This document shows, one piece after another, positions 39,712 to 44,652 of a stretch of DNA of 44,652 nucleotides (positions are counted from its first letter, which is position 1; each line of letters begins with the position of its first letter). Under the pieces are notes generated by a model. That model saw only the letters and a list, made by a program, of their open reading frames with translations, was not told where the DNA came from and did no database searches. The DNA lies in the NCBI GenBank assembly GCA_003173855.1, contig PPGI01000005.1:1-44652 (forward strand), read 5' to 3'. The position numbers and the translations under genes were made by a program. The DNA comes from Candidatus Zambryskiibacteriota bacterium. Lineage in GTDB: Bacteria; Patescibacteriota; Minisyncoccia; Phycocordibacterales; DATDWN01.

Positions 39712-41415
39712 CTATTTATCCATACTCAAAAGTTCCTTAAGCACTTCTTCTGGAACTTCTTTTTTGCTTTGTTCAGGATTTGGTTTTGTTTCTTCTTTTG
39801 TTTCTTTTTGTGTAGAAATAACATTAGCCAAAGCTTGCTTTAAATTAGACATGTTTTGCTTTGATGGAGTTTTCTTATCGTTTTTTAGATTTTCTAAAGA
39901 AATTTTTTCTTCTCTAGCCTCTTGTTTCATTTTTTCTTTTAGCTCCTGTGCAGCTCGGGCAAATGCTTGTTTATTATTTTCATTATCATTCCCCATAATT
40001 GGCCCAGGATTTTTTCGCCGGTCATCGCTTCGACGCTCAAATTGAGGCCTATCTTGCCTGTCAGGCCTCTCTTCACGTCTCTCTTCGCGTGCACCATTCA
40101 TATTTGGATTTTGCGGCTGTGGTGGAAGCGAAGGAGCATGCCAGTCAACAATATGCTTCTCAACTTCGGCCCGAGGTTTTGCATACAAAGATCTAGATTC
40201 CGAAATAACTTCCTCTTTGAAATTCTTTTCTGGCTTAGGAATTGGTGGCATTGTCGTCGCTGAAAATGGCTGGCTTGAAACTCCGTCGATCATTAATTTT
40301 AAATAAATTTGAGCAAAACCAAGATTTACTAAATCTGTTGCTGTAAATGTTGGTGAAAATTCTTTTTCGAGCACTTCTGCATCAAATGCCCCGACACGAA
40401 ATGAAATCATCGTGCCCACGTTTCCAAAAACAGCGTCCCGAACTTCTTCTTCCATTTGCTCAATATATTGATGGGCAATAGTAAGATTTAATTTATATTT
40501 TCGGGCTTCAGACAAAATATCTGCAAAAGATTTATTGGCAAAAGATTGAAACTCGTCGACATAAAGATAAAAATTCGGCAATTTTGCCAAAACATGTTCA
40601 GGAGAATCCGCTCGCGACATTGCCGCAAGATAAATTTTTGTAATTAACATTGAACCAATAAGACGCGCGTTGCCATCACCAACTCGGCCTTTTGAAAGAT
40701 TGATGATCAAAATTTTCTGATCATCCATAATTTTTCGCAAATCAAATGAAGATTGAGGCTGACCAATTATATTTCGAACCAAGGAATTCGAAGCAAACTG
40801 GCCAATTTTATTCTGAATTGCAGGTGTGGCCTCTTGAGTGTATCGATCAGTGTATTTTGCATATTCTTCAGTCCAGAAATTTTTTACGGCAATATCTTTT
40901 ACACTATCGACAACTTTTTTTCGAAATTCTTTATCAGTGTACATTCTGTTCACTCCAAGCAACGTTGCACCTGGATATTCAAGAAGTGCTGCCAGAGTAT
41001 TTTGCAAAATGTAAGCCATTCGAGCCGACCAAGCATCCGCCCAAATTTTTTCAAATGTTGCCATTAGACCGGCAACAACCAAATGCCTTTTATCAGCGCC
41101 GACATCTTCCATAATGTTAAATGAAATCGGGTAGTCAGTATCAAAAGGTGCAAAATAAATTACATCTTTCAGACGATTTTCTGGCACATAATCAAGCAGC
41201 TTTTCAGCAGTTGCACCGTGAGGGTCAATAAAAGCAATTCCATTGCCATTTTGAATATCTTGAATGGCCATGTTTTCAAGGAGAGTTGACTTGCCCATTC
41301 CTGTCTTGCCTATTACATACATATGCTTCAAGCGATCTTTGGCTTTGATTCCAAACTTTATCTTCTTATTTCTAGCGTCAGTTTCAGCAAAATATGTTAT
41401 ATGATTAGGATCCAT
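39712..41415 (-). CDS. TraG/VirD4-like type IV secretion/conjugation ATPase with long charged C-terminal tail
   Basis: VIGKTGMGKSTLLENMAIQDIQNGNGIAFIDPHG; YVDEFQSFA. Confidence 0.85.
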   Translation of the reverse strand: MDPNHITYFAETDARNKKIKFGIKAKDRLKHMYVIGKTGMGKSTLLENMAIQDIQNGNGIAFIDPHGATAEKLLDYVPENRLKDVIYFAPFDTDYPISFNIMEDVGADKRHLVVAGLMATFEKIWADAWSARMAYILQNTLAALLEYPGATLLGVNRMYTDKEFRKKVVDSVKDIAVKNFWTEEYAKYTDRYTQEATPAIQNKIGQFASNSLVRNIIGQPQSSFDLRKIMDDQKILIINLSKGRVGDGNARLIGSMLITKIYLAAMSRADSPEHVLAKLPNFYLYVDEFQSFANKSFADILSEARKYKLNLTIAHQYIEQMEEEVRDAVFGNVGTMISFRVGAFDAEVLEKEFSPTFTATDLVNLGFAQIYLKLMIDGVSSQPFSATTMPPIPKPEKNFKEEVISESRSLYAKPRAEVEKHIVDWHAPSLPPQPQNPNMNGAREERREERPDRQDRPQFERRSDDRRKNPGPIMGNDNENNKQAFARAAQELKEKMKQEAREEKISLENLKNDKKTPSKQNMSNLKQALANVISTQKETKEETKPNPEQSKKEVPEEVLKELLSMDK

Positions 41416-41423
41416 TTTGGCGT

Positions 41424-41429
41424 ATTATA
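41424..41429 (-). promoter_or_regulatory. -10 box of a leaderless promoter
   Basis: TATAAT 8 nt before the ATG of the 41415 ORF. Confidence 0.6.
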
Positions 41430-41459
41430 ACATATTTTTCGTTTTTTTATAAACAAAAA

Positions 41460-41482
41460 AGTGCGTGGTTGTAAACCACGCA
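41460..41482 (-). terminator. Intrinsic terminator
   Basis: GTGCGTGGTT-TAC-AACCACGCAC followed on minus strand by TTTTTTG. Confidence 0.85.
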
Positions 41483-41487
41483 CAATC

Positions 41488-41730
41488 TTACCCGTAAGTT
41501 AGAACATACTCATCACCATACCACTCGACTGTGACAGCACGGACCAGAGGTCCGAAACTATCACCATCTTCAGTCCACCATCTAACGACAGTGAACCCGA
41601 GAGATTGTAGACGAGGAGTAGCGATTTGCTGCTCCCACCGCCAGTATTCCCGACTAAAGCAGCCTTCGTGGCTGACATTGCCGAGAACTGCAAACAAGTC
41701 GCCGTTGTCTAGACCATGGATTTTCTCCAC
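41488..41730 (-). CDS. Small orphan protein (~80 aa)
   Basis: GTG start with AGGAGG-N4; TTGACA-N16-TAAGAT promoter; own terminator. Confidence 0.65.
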   Translation of the reverse strand: MEKIHGLDNGDLFAVLGNVSHEGCFSREYWRWEQQIATPRLQSLGFTVVRWWTEDGDSFGPLVRAVTVEWYGDEYVLTYG

Positions 41731-41860
41731 TCTACCTCCTCTGCTACGCGGCGCATGCCGCATTGAGCAAAGGAGATAATAAAGGAATTTCGCTACATCC
41801 TTTACTCAGTTAATTCTGATCAGAATCTTACAGTAATATTAATAAATGTCAAGTACTTAG

Positions 41861-41980
41861 ACTTTCAAATTTGGATGAAATCCGACGTGAGAATTTAAAA
41901 AATCGCGCGGAGATGTACAGAGTAGTACATTGACGCGCGTTTTTTAAATTGGGAACGAGGAGTTCGCCAAATTTGAAAGT
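41861..41980. repeat. 120-bp nested imperfect palindrome
   Basis: 14-bp perfect outer arms ACTTTCAAATTTGG/CCAAATTTGAAAGT; inner AATTTAAAAAAtCGCGCG/CGCGCGTTTTTTAAATT; core ATGTAC/GTACAT. Confidence 0.9.
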
Positions 41981-41983
41981 TCT

Positions 41984-42403
41984 CTATACGCAGGCTGTGG
42001 CACCGGCTAACTCGTTCGGCTCCCCCTTAGACTGACTTGAACTATCAACACACCAGTAGTTATTTGTACCTTCTGGAATTTTTAGAAGAACATTTGCGGC
42101 CCAAGCTGCATTACTTGAATTACATCGAGTAGCAACTGTCGCTCCAGTATCTCCTCCGGCTGTAATAGCTGCATTAATAGCATTAATAACAGTTGGATCA
42201 GCACAAACATTGGAGTAATTTAGAGCATTGTCATAAAGAATTTCAGCTTGCTGTCTCACACCTTGAAGATTTGATTTAACAGCAGCATTTGCACCTTTTG
42301 CACGAGCAGTATTAAGTGAAGCAAGAACAATTGCTGACAAAATTCCAATAATAGCGATAACTACCAGCAATTCAATAAGCGTAAATCCTTTTTTGTATTT
42401 CAT
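41984..42403 (-). CDS. Type IV pilin-like protein
   Basis: KKGFTLIELLVVIAIIGILSAIVLASL N-terminal methylation motif. Confidence 0.93.
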   Translation of the reverse strand: MKYKKGFTLIELLVVIAIIGILSAIVLASLNTARAKGANAAVKSNLQGVRQQAEILYDNALNYSNVCADPTVINAINAAITAGGDTGATVATRCNSSNAAWAANVLLKIPEGTNNYWCVDSSSQSKGEPNELAGATACV

Positions 42404-42428
42404 ATTAAATTTAAATTAGCTTACTTTA

Positions 42429-42457
42429 ATTATACTACCTTCATATATGAAGTCTAA
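42429..42457 (-). promoter_or_regulatory. Pilin promoter with palindromic spacer
   Basis: TTAGAC-N17-TATAAT with CTTCATATATGAAG (42439-42452) across the spacer. Confidence 0.65.
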
Positions 42458-43651
42458 TTAGTTTTCCTCATTTAAAGCTGCAGAATCTTTTTTATTGAGC
42501 GCACTTTCAGTATATACATTTGATGCAGACCAAAGAAGCCATGACTCGAGTCCAGCATCATTCGTTGCTTTTATTTGATCGCGGACTTCTTTTGGCCCAT
42601 AGGTCATAGTTAAGCCGAAATCCTGTAGCCAAGGACGTAATTTTGTCGTAGTTGAGCTTGCTTTTTCTGCTCTAAGAACTGCTGATTCTAAAGCAAAATG
42701 AACAACATCATAAGGATGCTGCTCGGGATTCGCAAAACCAATAAAAGTTGCGGGATAGTGCGATGGATAAACCATAGGTGAAATGTAATCGAAGTACGGC
42801 AGAGCGTTTTCTAGCACTTGGCCAATGCCCATATCAGAAGTCGCGGTTGTAGTCATTCCAAATAAATCTGCGGAAGTTTTAAGCCCTGTGCCTTCTAAAT
42901 TATCATGCAGATGAGAAAAGAAATTTTTTAGCATTATTGATTTCGGCGTAGTTGAACTCCATGTATATGAAATATTTTGCATATCCCCGTCTGATGGATA
43001 GCGAATATAATCAAAATTTATTTCATCAAATCCGATTTTTCTTGATTCTTTGGCAAGTAAAATAATATAGTCCCAATATGGTTTTGCGCCAGCATCTATC
43101 CAAGAAATCCCCTTGTGATCTTTCCAAACATTTTGTCCATCTTTAGTTTTAACTGCTAAATCTGGACGAAGCTTTACAAAATAGGCATCTTGAAAAACTG
43201 CAATTCGACCTATAACATAAATTCCTTTTTGATGGAGCGATTCAATAAAATCTCTCAAATCGGGATCACGAACATCATTTGAACCATATGCTGAAAGTTG
43301 CGGATTATCATTAATAGGAAAAACAATTTTCCCGCTATAATCTTTAATATCAATAACAACAGTGTTAAGTTCAGTTTTTTTAATTAAATCAAAAATTATA
43401 TCTCTAAGTTTTGGTTTCGATGCAGTCCAACTTGTCATGTAAACCCCCTTAACTGGATCAGGTGTCGAAACATACGATGGAATAAAGACTGGAATAGTCG
43501 GAGTTGTTGTGGCATTAGCGATTTGATTTTGGCCAGTCAATTTATAATGTCCAGCAAGATATTTTGGGGAAAATACAAAAAGAAGTACAAAAAAAATAAC
43601 GGCGAGACCTGAAATTATAATGTCTCGATGTACTCCAAAAAAATTTTTCAT
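42458..43651 (-). CDS. Putative glycoside hydrolase (DUF4015-like)
   Basis: VKGVYMTSWTASKPKLRDIIFDLIKKTELNTVVIDIKDYSG, FDEINFDYIRYPSDG. Confidence 0.88.
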   Translation of the reverse strand: MKNFFGVHRDIIISGLAVIFFVLLFVFSPKYLAGHYKLTGQNQIANATTTPTIPVFIPSYVSTPDPVKGVYMTSWTASKPKLRDIIFDLIKKTELNTVVIDIKDYSGKIVFPINDNPQLSAYGSNDVRDPDLRDFIESLHQKGIYVIGRIAVFQDAYFVKLRPDLAVKTKDGQNVWKDHKGISWIDAGAKPYWDYIILLAKESRKIGFDEINFDYIRYPSDGDMQNISYTWSSTTPKSIMLKNFFSHLHDNLEGTGLKTSADLFGMTTTATSDMGIGQVLENALPYFDYISPMVYPSHYPATFIGFANPEQHPYDVVHFALESAVLRAEKASSTTTKLRPWLQDFGLTMTYGPKEVRDQIKATNDAGLESWLLWSASNVYTESALNKKDSAALNEEN

Positions 43652-43653
43652 GA

Positions 43654-43905
43654 CTATTCCACTTCTCCCGGAGTTTTAATTTCCGAAACTTCAAGTGGAG
43701 TGGCATTTGGATATATTGACGAAGTTTTTTCTCGAGTTTTTTTTGGGCGTACAACTTTTTTAGGAACTTGAAATTTCATTGAAAGTGCAATCAGCAAAAG
43801 TCCGGATAGAGAAACAAATAAAGTTTTCCAAAAACTTGGTAAACCTAAGAATGGTAAAAGAAAAATAAAAATTCCAAGAATAAATGTTCGTCTGCGTGCA
43901 ATCAT
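43654..43905 (-). CDS. Small membrane protein
   Basis: Hydrophobic segments; TTGTCT-N17-TATAAT-N6-ATG leaderless promoter. Confidence 0.6.
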   Translation of the reverse strand: MIARRRTFILGIFIFLLPFLGLPSFWKTLFVSLSGLLLIALSMKFQVPKKVVRPKKTREKTSSIYPNATPLEVSEIKTPGEVE

Positions 43906-43983
43906 TCACACATTATACAGATGAGAAAAATTTTAGACAAATTTTATGTGGTCAAAAAAATTGGCATACAATTTTTCATCTTG

Positions 43984-44056
43984 TGCGCGTGCATGGGTTC
44001 GAACCATGGACCTCACGAGTATCAGTCGAGCGCTCTACCAACTGAGCTACACGCGC
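43984..44056 (-). tRNA. tRNA-Ile(GAT)
   Basis: GCGCGTG acceptor/CACGCGC-A, GGTTCGAACC T-arm, loop CTGATAC; CCA not encoded; one T-T mismatch in anticodon stem. Confidence 0.88.
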
Positions 44057-44098
44057 ATTAGACAAAAAATATATCAGAAAAAATCATTTTTAACAATA

Positions 44099-44130
44099 GA
44101 AAAGAGCGGCAGCACATTGCGCTACCGCTC
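44099..44130 (-). terminator. Intrinsic terminator
   Basis: AAGAGCGGTAGC-GCAATGT-GCTGCCGCTCTT then TTCTATTGTT on minus strand. Confidence 0.75.
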
Positions 44131-44141
44131 TTTGGCGTCCG

Positions 44142-44354
44142 CTATCTGCGAACGCGACGCGCCATAGATTTGAATCGCGGCTCTGGTTCCATATGCCAGG
44201 ATGAGATCACCAGAGCGATAACAAACAGTGCTCCGATGTACATCACTCCTCGCATGTCGAGCGGCCAACCATTGACAATATAGGCCATTCCCATCAACAG
44301 AACTCCGAACCCACAAACGATGCAAAGGAGTGCTCGAACAAAAAGTAGCAACAT
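44142..44354 (-). CDS. Small two-TM membrane protein
   Basis: AGGAGG-N7-ATG; promoter TTGACA-N17-TATTAT; hydrophobic segments. Confidence 0.65.
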   Translation of the reverse strand: MLLLFVRALLCIVCGFGVLLMGMAYIVNGWPLDMRGVMYIGALFVIALVISSWHMEPEPRFKSMARRVRR

Positions 44355-44373
44355 TTCAAATCCTCCTACTTAA

Positions 44374-44402
44374 ATAATACAGTAGCATTATTAATTTGTC
44401 AA
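44374..44402 (-). promoter_or_regulatory. Sigma70-like promoter of the small membrane protein gene
   Basis: TTGACA-N17-TATTAT. Confidence 0.75.
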
Positions 44403-44408
44403 GCATAC

Positions 44409-44436
44409 AAAAAACCGCCATTTCTGGCGGTTTTTT
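44409..44436. terminator. Bidirectional terminator-like hairpin downstream of 16S
   Basis: AAAAAACCGCCA-TTTC-TGGCGGTTTTTT. Confidence 0.85.
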
Positions 44437-44575
44437 GTATATTATTCTTTGTTTTGTTCCGTTCTGTGTTGTCTTTCCAACTGTCACGCAGTTTTAAGTT
44501 CTGCCAAACTATTGTACATCCAATTGGAATGCGCAATATCGACTCACATTGTTTCGCAAAGCGAAACAGATTTCA

Positions 44576-44652
44576 ATTTGAATTAATCCACGACCAGCTT
44601 CCGCTAGCCGTGCCTTGTTACGACTTACTCCCTGTTACCGAATTTACCGTGG
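44576..44652 (-). rRNA. rrs: 16S rRNA, 3' end (partial; runs off window; 3' boundary approximate)
   Basis: Minus strand AAGTCGTAACAAGG and helix 45 CACGGCTAGC-GGAA-GCTGGTCGTG. Confidence 0.92.

Noticed and set aside
41861-41980. 120-bp palindrome as a simple intrinsic terminator
   Set aside because: No T-tract after either arm and far larger than a terminator stem; a transcription-related role is not excluded.
1-44652. CRISPR array or DGR (looked for near the pilin gene and islands)
   Set aside because: No regularly spaced direct repeats seen by eye, no cas or reverse transcriptase ORF.

Overview
AT-rich bacterial chromosomal window. Gene content and style suggest a Patescibacteria/CPR (Parcubacteria-like) genome; this is inference and no taxonomic search was run. 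About 40 kb is a dense surface-glycan island: a Wzm/Wzt-type ABC exporter, nucleotide-sugar enzymes, many GT2/GT4/GT11/GT17/GT39-like transferases, SAM methyltransferases, GtrA, GalU and a Gfo/Idh/MocA oxidoreductase. It is followed by a TraG/VirD4-like ATPase, a type IV pilin-like gene, a DUF4015-like glycoside hydrolase, tRNA-Ile(GAT) and the 3' end of a 16S rRNA gene at the right edge (minus strand). The most striking signal concerns translation initiation. The 16S 3' end has an intact helix 45 followed by GAUUAAUUC... instead of GAUCACCUCC, so no anti-Shine-Dalgarno (aSD) is visible. Most host-like genes have no SD, and several have a -10 box only 6-9 nt before the ATG, which implies leaderless mRNAs. 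Scattered among them is a second gene class (18.4-21.0, 30.8-31.5, 41.46-41.85 and 44.1-44.4 kb). These genes look more GC-rich and have strong SDs, and their units carry sigma70-like promoters and intrinsic terminators. Other notable items are a 120-bp nested palindrome just downstream of the pilin gene, a 3-domain glycosyltransferase fusion, a DegT-family/RmlD-like fusion with the catalytic Lys replaced by His, a 31-bp symmetric divergent promoter, and a 16S gene apparently unlinked from 23S. All coordinates were read by eye.
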